A DNA stretch of 64,000 nucleotides. Origin: Dokdonella_A sp963775445. GTDB taxonomy: Bacteria; Pseudomonadota; Gammaproteobacteria; Xanthomonadales; Rhodanobacteraceae. Position 1 is the stretch's first letter. Each line of letters opens with the position of its first letter. Below, piece after piece: positions 34,678 through 43,234 of the stretch. The translations under genes were made by a program, and so were the position numbers. The DNA is taken from contig CAVZIT010000004.1 in assembly GCA_963775445.1 (NCBI GenBank), positions 620,001 through 684,000 of the forward strand, written 5' to 3'. The notes below the pieces were generated by a model. That model did not search any database and was not told the DNA's origin. It saw nothing but the letters and a program-made list of their open reading frames with translations.

Positions 34678-35598
34678 TCAGAGAAGCGCCGCGACATGCG
34701 CCGCTGTCGATGCTCGAAGCGCCTCCAGGCTGTAGCCCCCTTCGAGGCTCGACACGACGCGCCCTTTGGCGTGACGCTTTGCGACTTCCACCAGGCGATC
34801 GGTGATCCATGCGTAGTCCGCGGCTTCGAGATCAAGCCCCGCCAGGGGATCCAGGCGATGGGCGTCGAATCCGGCCGAAATCAGGACGAGCTGCGGCTCG
34901 AACGCGTCGAGTGCCGGAAAGATGATTCGTTCGCAGGCTTCGCGGAACTCGGCCGAACCGGCGCCAGGTGCCAGCGGCGCATTGACGATGTTGCCGGCGC
35001 CGCGCTCGTCGGCCGCGCCGCTTCCCGGGTACAGCGGGTACTGGTGCGTGGATGCGTACAGCACTCGCGCATCCGACCAGAAGATGTCCTGCGTTCCGTT
35101 GCCGTGGTGTACGTCGAAATCGACGATCGCGACACGCTCCAGTCCATGTGCCGCGAGTGCATGGGCCGCGCCGACCGCCACGCTGTTGAACAGGCAAAAT
35201 CCCATCGCGGTGTCGCCAGTCGCGTGGTGACCCGGAGGTCGGACCGCGCAGAATGCGCGGTCGACGCGTGTTGCCATGACGGCGTCGATCGCCGCGCAGA
35301 CCGCACCGGCGGCGCGCAATGCGGCTTCAGCCGACCCGGGGGACATCAGCGTATCGGGATCCAGCCGGCGTAATCCGCTTCCCGGATCCCGATCCAGCAC
35401 GTCTTCAATGAGTGTTGTCGCATGCACCCGGGCAAGCTGCTGGCGCGTCGCACGCGGCGCCTCGATGGACTCGATCGCCGCAAAGCGCTGGTCATGCAGT
35501 GCTTCGAGAACGGCAGCAAGCCGCGCCGGACTTTCCGGATGGCCGTTGCCGGGATCGTGTTCGCGACAGGCGGGGTGGGTCAGCAGGGCGAGGGACAT
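34678..35598 (-). CDS. Histone deacetylase family protein (zinc deacylase)
   Basis: 306-aa arginase/deacetylase-fold enzyme of the bacterial HDAC group (acetoin-utilisation AcuC, acetylpolyamine amidohydrolase and HDAC-like deacetylases). The active site is complete: the catalytic His pair in RPPGHHA (about 123-129), zinc ligands in DFDVHHGNGTQ (about 160-170), GFDAH (about 246-250) and the C-terminal LEGGYS with the Gly-Gly-Tyr. No signal peptide, so cytoplasmic. Natural substrate is not predictable from sequence. ATG at 35596-35598. It converges with murD2 across 105 bases. Confidence 0.92.
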   Translation of the reverse strand: MSLALLTHPACREHDPGNGHPESPARLAAVLEALHDQRFAAIESIEAPRATRQQLARVHATTLIEDVLDRDPGSGLRRLDPDTLMSPGSAEAALRAAGAVCAAIDAVMATRVDRAFCAVRPPGHHATGDTAMGFCLFNSVAVGAAHALAAHGLERVAIVDFDVHHGNGTQDIFWSDARVLYASTHQYPLYPGSGAADERGAGNIVNAPLAPGAGSAEFREACERIIFPALDAFEPQLVLISAGFDAHRLDPLAGLDLEAADYAWITDRLVEVAKRHAKGRVVSSLEGGYSLEALRASTAAHVAALL

Positions 35599-35793
35599 GA
35601 CGCGATTGTAAGTCCGGTTGCATGGCCGCTGGACATGCTGGCTCCGCCTGAGCGGCCATCATCGTTCCATCGGCGCCGTCAATGTCCATTTCATGCTGAG
35701 CAGCGACGGCGGGGTTGCATGCGTCCTCGCCCGCTGCCATCTACAATGTCCGGCACGCAACTCTTGGCAATTCTTGCGCCATCATGGAGGGCC

Positions 35794-36666
35794 ATGAAAC
35801 TTTACTCGCTACTCGGAAATTCCCAGCGTCTCGACGGAGGCGCCATGTTTGGCAATGCGCCACGCGCGATGTGGGAGAAATGGCTGGTGCCCGAGGCGGA
35901 CAACACCATCGGCCTTGCCTGCCGCTGCCTGCTCGCGGACGGTCTCAACGGCAAGCGCATCCTGTTCGAAACCGGTATCGGCGCTTTTTTCGAACCGCGT
36001 TTGCGTGCGCGCTACGGTGTGGTCGAGGAGCAGCACGTGCTGCTCGATTCACTGAGCGACGCCGGGTTTTCGCACGAGGATATCGACGCGGTAGTCCTGT
36101 CGCATTTGCATTTCGATCATGCCGGCGGGTTGCTCGCGCCTTGGAGCGACGGCGAGCCGCCACGGCTGCTGTTCCCGAATGCGACCTATCTGGTCGGCGA
36201 GTTGGGCTGGCAGCGCGCGCTCAAACCGCATCCTCGCGACCGCGCGTCGTTCATCCCTGAGTTGCCCGCGTTGCTCGAAGCGTCGGGCCGGCTCGAACGC
36301 GTCCAGGGGACGCGTTCCCCGACGCTTGGCATGCAGGTGCGTTTCAGCTACAGCGATGGCCACACGCCGGGTCTGATGCTGGCCGAAATCGCGCCGGGTG
36401 AGGGCGAGGAGGGCGGTGTGGTGTTCTGCGCCGACCTGATTCCGGGGCGCCCGTGGGTGCATCTTCCGGTGACGATGGGTTACGACCGTTTCCCGGAACT
36501 GCTGATCGACGAGAAGCGCGCTTTTCTCGAAGACAAGCTCGAACGCAAGGTCAAACTCTACTTCACCCACGATACCGAATGTGCGATGGCCTCCGTGACG
36601 CGCGACGACAAGGGGCGTTTCGGCACCACGGACGAAGTTCCGGAATTGATTGGACTGGTTGCATGA
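35794..36666 (+). CDS. Metallo-beta-lactamase-fold hydrolase
   Basis: 290-aa hydrolase of the MBL superfamily. The metal site is seen as HLHFDHAGG (about 102-110), with later ligands in DGHTPG (about 188-193), the Asp of CADLIPG and the terminal His in YFTHDTE. The N-terminal part (LLGNSQRLDGGAMFGNAPRAMWEKW) resembles the quorum-quenching lactonase/GumP-type group. No signal peptide. The ATG at 35794 is preceded by a strong GGAGGG. The stop overlaps the TMEM43-like start as ATGA, so the two are coupled. Whether it hydrolyses a lactone, ester or other substrate is unknown. Confidence 0.85.
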   Translation: MKLYSLLGNSQRLDGGAMFGNAPRAMWEKWLVPEADNTIGLACRCLLADGLNGKRILFETGIGAFFEPRLRARYGVVEEQHVLLDSLSDAGFSHEDIDAVVLSHLHFDHAGGLLAPWSDGEPPRLLFPNATYLVGELGWQRALKPHPRDRASFIPELPALLEASGRLERVQGTRSPTLGMQVRFSYSDGHTPGLMLAEIAPGEGEEGGVVFCADLIPGRPWVHLPVTMGYDRFPELLIDEKRAFLEDKLERKVKLYFTHDTECAMASVTRDDKGRFGTTDEVPELIGLVA

Positions 36667-37409
36667 AGTCCGTCGCGGCACGCCTGCGATCACGCCGCGG
36701 CACCATCGCGGCCGCGGTGATCCTCATGTTGATTGTCGTTGGTGTGATTGGAGTGTTCACGTGGCATCGTTCACCGCTGCCAGCGCCAGGTTCGCGATCG
36801 ACGAGCTCGGCGGTCGATCACGAGGGTACCGTCGCGGCTCTTGCGGTGGCGGCCGATCATGTCGATCCCGCCAATGAAGGGCGGTTGGTGGCGATCAGCG
36901 GACCACTTGTCGCGAACACCCCCGCCACGGATTCGCAACTCGGAGTCAGTGCCGATGCGCTGACGCTGCTGCGCCACGTCGAAATGCTGCAGTGGCGAGA
37001 GCGCTGCGTGGACGGATCGTGCACCTATGCCAAGGTCTGGTCCGGTCAATGGATCGATTCCGCATCGTTCCACGAAGCGGCGGGCCACGAAAATCCGGTG
37101 CGCTTGCCCTTCCGCGAGTCGCGATTCAACGCTGGCGGCTTGCATATCGGGGCATTCGCGCTCAGCGCGGCGCCGCGCCTTGACGGGCCCCGACCACGCG
37201 CGTATCCGGTGCATGTCGCCCAATTGCCGCCCAATCTTGCGGTCAGCTTTCACGATCAGGATGGGGTCCTCGTGGCCGGCGGCGACCCGGCTCATCCGAA
37301 AGTGGGAGATCTGCGCGTGAGTTATCGCATCATCCCGCTGGGCGCGCTCAAGGTGAGCGGCGTCCAGATCGGCGACAAATTGCTGCTGCGTTCCGCGGTG
37401 GCGCTATGA
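36663..37409 (+). CDS. TMEM43-like membrane-anchored protein, short form
   Basis: 248-aa protein with one N-terminal transmembrane segment (about 17-37) followed by a periplasmic domain. It resembles the TMEM43/LUMA family in the segments EGRLVAISGPL, LRHVEMLQWRE, KVWSGQWIDSASFHEAAGHENP and the C-terminal GDLRVSYRIIPLG. Family members usually go on for another 100 or more residues with several membrane helices; here the frame stops after SGVQIGDKLLLRSAVAL. The following 136 bases hold no obvious remnant. So it is either a natural short form or truncated. Its start overlaps the metallo-hydrolase stop by four bases. Confidence 0.65.
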   Translation: MKSVAARLRSRRGTIAAAVILMLIVVGVIGVFTWHRSPLPAPGSRSTSSAVDHEGTVAALAVAADHVDPANEGRLVAISGPLVANTPATDSQLGVSADALTLLRHVEMLQWRERCVDGSCTYAKVWSGQWIDSASFHEAAGHENPVRLPFRESRFNAGGLHIGAFALSAAPRLDGPRPRAYPVHVAQLPPNLAVSFHDQDGVLVAGGDPAHPKVGDLRVSYRIIPLGALKVSGVQIGDKLLLRSAVAL

Positions 37410-37545
37410 TGGGTCCCGACCGCGGCTGAAGTCCGATTGTGGGTAGTCTTGAGCGGTGCGACGGGCTGGTGCGGCTCAGGATCGTCCCGCACGTTGCGTT
37501 TTCGAGGGGTCATCGACTAACGGCGACGCGCAACGGGGTTAACGC

Positions 37546-37941
37546 ATGCACATCACTGGAATCTACGCCGCTCTGGGCGCACTGCTGCTGTTGGTGCTCG
37601 CGATACGCGTTACGTTGCACCGGCGTCGTCTCCAGATCGGTATCGGCGACAACGGCGACGATGTCCTCGCCAGGCGCATCCGCGCGCATGCCAACTCGGT
37701 CGAGTACCTGCCGATTGCACTGCTGCTGCTGTTGCTGCTCGAATGGAACCAGACGTTGCCGTGGTTGCTGCATCTGTTCGGCATCGTACTGATTCTCTCG
37801 CGCATCGCACATGCGTTTGGCTTGAGCCGCAGTGCGGGTGCAAGCGCGGGTCGCGCGATCGGCACGCTCGGCACCTGGACGGTCATTGTCGTGATGGCTC
37901 TGCTGCTGCTCTGGCAGGCGGCGACCATTGCGCTGATCTAG
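37546..37941 (+). CDS. MAPEG-family membrane protein
   Basis: 131-aa protein with four hydrophobic segments (about 4-22, 55-72, 76-92, 105-128), the topology of the MAPEG superfamily (membrane-associated eicosanoid and glutathione enzymes). The signature LARRIRAHANSVEYLPIALLLLLLLE is the family's R-x-x-x-N-x-x-E segment, and LSRIAHAFGL fits the third-helix motif. Bacterial members such as YecN have no fixed function; glutathione-dependent chemistry is a family-level guess. The ATG at 37546 is preceded by GGGG seven bases upstream. Confidence 0.88.
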   Translation: MHITGIYAALGALLLLVLAIRVTLHRRRLQIGIGDNGDDVLARRIRAHANSVEYLPIALLLLLLLEWNQTLPWLLHLFGIVLILSRIAHAFGLSRSAGASAGRAIGTLGTWTVIVVMALLLLWQAATIALI

Positions 37942-38008
37942 TGCCTGTGCTTGCGCGCGATGGCATGACGATGGACCCGCGCCGCGGCCTTCACGGCGGC
38001 GAGTTCCA

Positions 38009-38554
38009 TCACATTCCGAACAATGCCGCACCGTGATCGAGAAAGTAGAGCCCCGCGAACATTTTTGGATCGACCGAATAGCCGTCCTTCATCCTGTCGA
38101 GCAACCAGCGTGGAGCGTCCGTGCGGGGCACTTCATGGACGACGATGTCCTCGCTGTCATCGCCGCCGCCGGCGTGGACGCGGCTCAGGTCGAACGCGCG
38201 CACGAAGGCCATCATCTCGTTGCTCATGCCCGATGAAGAGGGTCCGGACATCAGGAACTCGATACGCGCGGCGGCGTAACCGGTTTCCTCGAGCAACTCG
38301 CGCCGCGCGGCTTCCACTGCGTTTTCGTCCGGGCTGCCGGCAAGGTCGCCAACGAGCCCCGCCGGCATCTCCAGCGTGCGTTTGTCGATCGCGGCGCGGT
38401 ACTGTTCGACGAACAGGAGCTTGTCATCGTCGGTCAGCGCGATGATGATCACGCCACCGCCCTTGTTGGTCCGTTCGGCGAATTCCCAGCGGCCTCGCCG
38501 CTTGAGTCGCAGCCAGGTTCCGTTGCAAAGCGTTTCGGTTTCGGTCACTTTCAT
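38009..38554 (-). CDS. Nudix hydrolase, ADP-ribose pyrophosphatase-like
   Basis: 181-aa Nudix protein. The box reads from GDLAGSPDENAVEAAR to RELLEETGY (about 67-92), with the two-residue insertion near its start that is usual in ADP-ribose pyrophosphatases. The upstream LEMPAGLV and downstream MSGPSSSGMSNE segments also match that group. The expected reaction is ADP-ribose to AMP plus ribose 5-phosphate, but other ADP-sugars are possible. ATG at 38552-38554, divergent from the beta-propeller gene across 77 bases. Confidence 0.87.
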   Translation of the reverse strand: MKVTETETLCNGTWLRLKRRGRWEFAERTNKGGGVIIIALTDDDKLLFVEQYRAAIDKRTLEMPAGLVGDLAGSPDENAVEAARRELLEETGYAAARIEFLMSGPSSSGMSNEMMAFVRAFDLSRVHAGGGDDSEDIVVHEVPRTDAPRWLLDRMKDGYSVDPKMFAGLYFLDHGAALFGM

Positions 38555-38631
38555 TGATCGATCCGGTCAGTCCATGAACTTTCGCTGGAGTGCCGGGTCA
38601 TTGCCACTCCGCAAACTTGCCAGGTAACTCG

Positions 38632-40125
38632 ATGAAGATGAAGCGACTGCTATGCTGTCTCGCGCTGATGTTGCTGTCTGCGACGGCATTCGCGCAAGTA
38701 CTGGGCGGCGAGAAGCCTGTCGCTGGCGCACCGGATCCGTCGACGCTCAGCGAAGCCCAGATCAAGGGCGTCACGGTGCCGCAGGTGCTCGATCGGCTCG
38801 CATCCGCGTACCGGGCCAACGGCGATGTGCAACGCCTGACCTGGTCCCTGCAGCGACTCACCGACTTGTTGCCCAATTCAGGCGAAGCGAAGCTTGCACT
38901 CGCGACGCTGTACGCCGCGCAGGACGAAAAATCCAAGACCTACGATCTGCTGTTGCGCATGCAACAGCAGGGTTTCGGCTACGACCTGTCGCACGATGCG
39001 CGTTTCGACAAGGTTGCCGATACCAAGGTCTGGGCTTACGTCGTGGCCAATCTCAAGGCCAATCTCAAGCCATTCGGCGAAGGCAAGGTCGCGTTCTCCC
39101 TGCCGACTGGCGACACGCTGCTCGAATCGCTTGTCTGGGATCCCAAGCGTCAGCAGTTTCTGGTCGGCAGCGTGCGTGATGGCACGATCCAGCGCGTCGA
39201 CAAGAGCGGCAAGCTGGTGGAGTTCATCAAGCCCGATGCCAATAACGGCTTGTGGAGCGTGTATGCGATGGCCGCCGCTCCCGCACGCGATCGGCTGTAC
39301 GTCGCGAGCACCGCCTCGGTCTATTTCAAGGGATTCAAGCAGGACGATTACGGCAAGGCCGGCCTGTTCGAATTCAATTTGTCGACCGGCAAGTTTCTGC
39401 AGAAGATGTTGCTGCCGGCCGATGGCAAACCGCACACGTTGTCCAGCCTTGCGGTTGGAAAGGATGGCGCCGCATTCGTCGCCGATGGCATACGCAATGA
39501 GATCTATCGTGTCGACGGCGGAAAACTGAAGTTGCTGGTCGCCAATCCCCGATTGACCAGCGTGCGTGGCCTTGCCGTCAGCGACGACGGGCATTTTCTT
39601 TATTTCGCCGACTACGCACTCGGCATTTTTGGCGTCGATCTTCGCAAGGGCACAGGATTCGATCTCAATTACGATCCGGCTTCACTCGTCCTTGGCGGCA
39701 TCGACGGACTTTACTGGTACCAGAACAATCTGATTGCGATCGAGAACGGCATGTCGCCACCGAGGGTGATGCGCCTGACGTTGAGCGCAAATGGCCACGA
39801 CATCGCCAAGGTCATGCCGCTCGACGCCGCCAACCCGAATTTCTCGTTGCCGACCTATGGCGCGATCGATGGTGATTCGCTGTATTTCATCGCCAACAGC
39901 CAGAGGAACCACTACGACAAGTATGGCGACCCCAAGGATGTATCGAAGCTGCAACCGATCCACGTGTTCCGGAGCAATCTGCGCTTCGCGTGGAACAAGG
40001 ACGGCGTCGGTACCAAAGTGAGTCCGATCCCGGTCGCCACGCCCAGCGCAGGCAAAAAGCTGCTGGAGCAAAAGACGGGGGCAAAGCCCGCCAACAAGGA
40101 CGATGGACACGGCCCTGATGACTGA
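38632..40125 (+). CDS. Periplasmic beta-propeller protein with N-terminal TPR-like helices
   Basis: 497-aa exported protein. A signal peptide (MKMKRLLCCLALMLLSATAFAQ) is followed by a helical region (about 45-130) that looks like two or three TPR-type hairpins (LDRLASAYRANGDVQRL, AKLALATLYAAQDEKSK). Then comes a long beta-rich part with SMP-30/NHL-like blade repeats: TGDTLLESLVWDPKRQQFLVGSV, LSSLAVGKDGAAFVADG, VRGLAVSDDGHFLYFADY. The end is a Lys-rich low-complexity tail (about 470-497). Function is unknown, and binding of a ligand or partner is more likely than catalysis. The ATG at 38632 starts the signal peptide. Confidence 0.8.
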   Translation: MKMKRLLCCLALMLLSATAFAQVLGGEKPVAGAPDPSTLSEAQIKGVTVPQVLDRLASAYRANGDVQRLTWSLQRLTDLLPNSGEAKLALATLYAAQDEKSKTYDLLLRMQQQGFGYDLSHDARFDKVADTKVWAYVVANLKANLKPFGEGKVAFSLPTGDTLLESLVWDPKRQQFLVGSVRDGTIQRVDKSGKLVEFIKPDANNGLWSVYAMAAAPARDRLYVASTASVYFKGFKQDDYGKAGLFEFNLSTGKFLQKMLLPADGKPHTLSSLAVGKDGAAFVADGIRNEIYRVDGGKLKLLVANPRLTSVRGLAVSDDGHFLYFADYALGIFGVDLRKGTGFDLNYDPASLVLGGIDGLYWYQNNLIAIENGMSPPRVMRLTLSANGHDIAKVMPLDAANPNFSLPTYGAIDGDSLYFIANSQRNHYDKYGDPKDVSKLQPIHVFRSNLRFAWNKDGVGTKVSPIPVATPSAGKKLLEQKTGAKPANKDDGHGPDD

Positions 40126-40176
40126 ACGGTCTTGACCGGAACGTCAATCAGTCAGGCAGTCCAGCGCATGGCTGCG

Positions 40177-41085
40177 TCAGGCGATCTGGTGCAAGGCCAG
40201 ATCGCGCACGCGCGAGCGCGTCAGCGGCCCCAGCCTGAGGCGCTCGAACAGCGTTTCAACGAGGTCATTATCCGGCCGCCGCCGCAGATAGGCATTCGCG
40301 GTCGAGGGGACCGGTGCGTCCAGCGCGATGCCGGTCAGGCTGCGCGACATGCGCGCATGCGCTGCGTGCTCACGCAACTTCAAAGCCGCGCTGGCTGCGC
40401 CGCGCGTGCGCAGGAATGCGACTTCATCGGCACGGGCCAGCAGGGCTTCGAGTGTGCCGAAATGGCCGAGCAGAATCGCCGCAGTCTTCGCGCCGATTCC
40501 CGGCACTCCCGGGATGTTGTCAATCGCATCGCCGGTCAGGGCGAGATAATCGGCAACCTGAGCGGGATCGACGCCAAGGCGCTTGCGCACGCCGGCCGCG
40601 TTCCAGCGTTGCTGGCGCGGCGGATCCCATTGCTCGTCGTCGTCGCCGATCAGCTGTCCGAAGTCCTTGTCCGCGGAGACGATGACGGCGCGAAAACCGT
40701 GCACGCGCAGCGCGGTCAGCGCGCTGCCGATGAGGTCGTCGGCCTCGAACGCCGGATTCGCCATGATGGTGAGACCGAATGCTGCCGCAATCTGCTTGCA
40801 GCCTTCGAACTGGGATTTCAGTTCCGGGGGCGCCGGCGCGCGATTGGCCTTGTAGGCCGGATACAACGCATTGCGGAAAGAATGCGTCAACGATTCGTCG
40901 AACGCGACTGCAACATGGGTCGGTCGCGCCCGTTCGAGGAGATCCAGCAGGAAGCGCGCGAAGCCGTGCACGGCATTTGCCGGCGCGCCTTCGCAGTCGG
41001 CGACATCCGGTGTACGCGCGTACCACGCGCGAAAGATATAGAGACTCGCATCGACCAGGTGAACCGTCGATTTCGCCACGCTCAT
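40177..41085 (-). CDS. 5'-3' exonuclease / flap nuclease (PIN + H3TH)
   Basis: 302-aa protein equivalent to the N-terminal nuclease domain of DNA polymerase I or to E. coli Xni/ExoIX. Acidic metal ligands are visible in VHLVDASLYIF, AFDES, FEADDLIGSAL (about 114-124) and SADKDFGQLI (about 138-147). The helix-3-turn-helix is in DAIDNIPGVPGIGAKTAAILL (about 183-203). The extra C-terminal region (to 302) is longer than Xni. It should act on flaps or gaps in DNA or RNA-DNA hybrids. The ATG at 41083-41085 overlaps the nitroreductase stop as ATGA. Confidence 0.9.
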   Translation of the reverse strand: MSVAKSTVHLVDASLYIFRAWYARTPDVADCEGAPANAVHGFARFLLDLLERARPTHVAVAFDESLTHSFRNALYPAYKANRAPAPPELKSQFEGCKQIAAAFGLTIMANPAFEADDLIGSALTALRVHGFRAVIVSADKDFGQLIGDDDEQWDPPRQQRWNAAGVRKRLGVDPAQVADYLALTGDAIDNIPGVPGIGAKTAAILLGHFGTLEALLARADEVAFLRTRGAASAALKLREHAAHARMSRSLTGIALDAPVPSTANAYLRRRPDNDLVETLFERLRLGPLTRSRVRDLALHQIA

Positions 41086-41654
41086 TCCGGCTTCCACTCG
41101 GACAAGATCGTTGCGAGTTCCGGACGCACGCGCTCGGGCGGCGTCTCCTGTGCGCTTCCGATATGCACGAAACCGATGATGCGCTCGTTGCCGGCCAGAC
41201 GCAGCAGCGTTGCGACATCGCGATCGTAGGCCGCCCAGCCGGTGAGCCATTGCGCACCGAATCCCTGCGCCTGTGCGGCGAGCAGCAGGTTGTAAGCCAC
41301 GCAACCGGCTGACAGCAATTGCTCCTGCTCGGGTATCTTCGGATGATCGGATTCCACGCGGGCAATCACGATGACGACGAGAGGAGCAAAACCGAAACGG
41401 GTTCGGTCCTTCTCCAATGCCTTCGGTGCGATGTCCGGTTCGTTGCGCGCGTGTATCGCGCTGATGGCCTCGCCAAACGAGATGCGCGCATCGCCGCGCA
41501 GCAGCAGCAGGCGCCATGGAACCAGCTTGCCATGATCCGGTGCGCGAATTGCGGCCGTGAGAAGGGCATCGAGCGTCGCGCCTTCCGGGGCGGGCGCGCC
41601 GAGTTGACGCGCCGGCACGGAGCGGCGCGAAGCAATGAAATCAAGTGGCTTCAT
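41082..41654 (-). CDS. Nitroreductase family FMN protein (YdjA-like)
   Basis: 190-aa FMN-dependent oxidoreductase of the nitroreductase superfamily, minimal YdjA-type. Marker segments are IASRRSVPARQLG with the FMN-contact Arg-Arg-Ser, AAIRAPDHGKLVPWRLLLL (about 33-51), the YNLLLAAQAQGFGAQWLTGW helix (about 123-142) and GFVHIGSAQETPPER near the C-terminus. It is expected to be a homodimer using NAD(P)H. Physiological substrate is unknown for the group. ATG at 41652-41654, coupled to the exonuclease by a four-base overlap, and divergent from pntAA across 120 bases. Confidence 0.88.
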   Translation of the reverse strand: MKPLDFIASRRSVPARQLGAPAPEGATLDALLTAAIRAPDHGKLVPWRLLLLRGDARISFGEAISAIHARNEPDIAPKALEKDRTRFGFAPLVVIVIARVESDHPKIPEQEQLLSAGCVAYNLLLAAQAQGFGAQWLTGWAAYDRDVATLLRLAGNERIIGFVHIGSAQETPPERVRPELATILSEWKPE

Positions 41655-41774
41655 GCGCGTCGATTCTAGCAGGCGCGAATTCAGGCACGCGTGCAGCATT
41701 GCGCGCAACGGCGTCGATATCGCGTGCGCGCTTGCGGTAGGATGCACCGCTGGTGGGAATGGTCGGGAGTATCC

Positions 41775-42938
41775 ATGCCGGTCACGGTTGCTGTCACGCG
41801 CGAAAGCGTGCCGGGCGAGCGTCGCGTTGCGCTGACGCCGGAAGTTGCGAAGAAAATCAAGGCGCGCGGCGCCAACATTATTCTGGAGCAGGGAGCCGGC
41901 GAAGCGGCGTACTTTGCCGATGCCGCGTTCGCCGATATCGAAACGTCTTCCGACGTCGCGTCGGCGCTCGCGCGAGCCGATGTTTTCCTGCATGTGCAGC
42001 CGCCATCGCTGGAGGAAATTGCGTTGTTGCGCGAGGGCGCGATCGTCATTGCGCACCTGCAACCGCATCTCGCACCCGAGCGCACGCGCGCATTGCGCGA
42101 TCGCAAGATCACTGCGTTTGCGATGGAACTCCTGCCGCGCATCACGCGCGCGCAGTCGATGGACGTCTTGTCTTCGCAGGCAGCCGTGTCGGGCTACAAG
42201 GCGGTACTGATCGCAGCCGCTGCTGCGCCGAAATTCTTTCCGATGCTGACCACGGCTGCCGGGACGATCCGGCCGTCCAAGGTGCTCATTGTTGGCGCCG
42301 GAGTCGCTGGGTTGCAGGCGATTGCGACGGCGCGCCGTCTCGGTGCACAGGTCGAGGGTTTCGACGTGCGTCCGGAAACGAAGGAACAAATCCAGTCGCT
42401 CGGGGCAAAGTTTCTCGATCTTGGCGTGTCGGCATCGGGCAGCGGGGGTTACGCGCGTGAACTCAGCGCCGAAGAACGCGCGACCCAGCAACAGGCGCTG
42501 GCGGATCATCTGAAGGCAATCGACGTGGTTGTGACTACGGCAGCCGTGCCGGGGCGCAAGGCGCCGCGCATCGTCAGCGCGGCGATGGTCGCCGGTATGA
42601 AAGCCGGCGCGGTGATCGTCGACATCGCGGCCGAGGGCGGCGGCAACTGTGAACTGACCCGGGCGGGCGAAACTTTCCTCAGCGAGAATGGTGTCAGTGT
42701 GATCGGGCCGATGAACCTGCCTGCGAGCGTGCCGGTTCACGCGAGCGAAATGTATGCGCGCAACCTCTACAATTTTCTCGAACTGTCGCTCAAGGATGGC
42801 GCGCTGAATCTCGATTGGGACGACGAACTCATCGCCAAGACCTGCCTGACACACGCCGGCGAGATCCGTCACGAGGCGACTCGCGAACTTGTCGATGCAA
42901 CAGGTGCATCGAAAGCCGCTTCCGGAGCGAACCCATGA
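41775..42938 (+). CDS. pntAA: NAD(P) transhydrogenase subunit alpha part 1 (NAD-binding)
   Basis: 387-aa soluble dI domain of proton-translocating transhydrogenase, which couples proton entry to hydride transfer from NADH to NADP. It has the alanine-dehydrogenase-like N-terminus RESVPGERRVALTPE, the dinucleotide motif VLIVGAGVAGLQAIATARRLGA (about 172-193) with the acidic FDVRPE after it, and AAVPGRKAPR. Here the alpha chain is split as in Rhodospirillum rubrum, with part 2 as a separate gene. The ATG at 41775 is preceded by GGGAG. The stop overlaps the next ATG as ATGA. Confidence 0.95.
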   Translation: MPVTVAVTRESVPGERRVALTPEVAKKIKARGANIILEQGAGEAAYFADAAFADIETSSDVASALARADVFLHVQPPSLEEIALLREGAIVIAHLQPHLAPERTRALRDRKITAFAMELLPRITRAQSMDVLSSQAAVSGYKAVLIAAAAAPKFFPMLTTAAGTIRPSKVLIVGAGVAGLQAIATARRLGAQVEGFDVRPETKEQIQSLGAKFLDLGVSASGSGGYARELSAEERATQQQALADHLKAIDVVVTTAAVPGRKAPRIVSAAMVAGMKAGAVIVDIAAEGGGNCELTRAGETFLSENGVSVIGPMNLPASVPVHASEMYARNLYNFLELSLKDGALNLDWDDELIAKTCLTHAGEIRHEATRELVDATGASKAASGANP

Positions 42939-43228
42939 TCGATCCGTTTCTTGCCTTGTTCATTTTCATGCTGGCCGCGTTTACCGGGCACGAGATCATC
43001 TCGCGTGTGCCGGTGATCCTGCATACGCCCCTCATGTCGGGATCGAATTTCGTGCACGGAATCGTGCTGGTGGGCGCGATGATTGCGCTGGCCAGCGCCG
43101 ACACGACGCTCGGTCGGAGCATCGGATTCATCGGCGTCGTGCTCGGCGCGGGCAACGCGGCGGGCGGTTATGTCGTGACCGAACGCATGCTGGAGATGTT
43201 CAAGTCCAGCAAGAGCCGCAAGGACTGA
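42935..43228 (+). CDS. pntAB: NAD(P) transhydrogenase subunit alpha part 2 (membrane)
   Basis: 97-aa membrane component of the transhydrogenase dII domain with three hydrophobic segments (about 3-20, 42-58, 62-82). The conserved pattern FTGHEIISRVPVILHTPLMSGSNFVHGIVLVGAM is intact, the part of dII that faces the proton path. The length is right for a split PntAB. It overlaps pntAA by four bases and lies six bases before pntB. Confidence 0.95.
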   Translation: MIDPFLALFIFMLAAFTGHEIISRVPVILHTPLMSGSNFVHGIVLVGAMIALASADTTLGRSIGFIGVVLGAGNAAGGYVVTERMLEMFKSSKSRKD

Positions 43229-43234
43229 CCGGCG

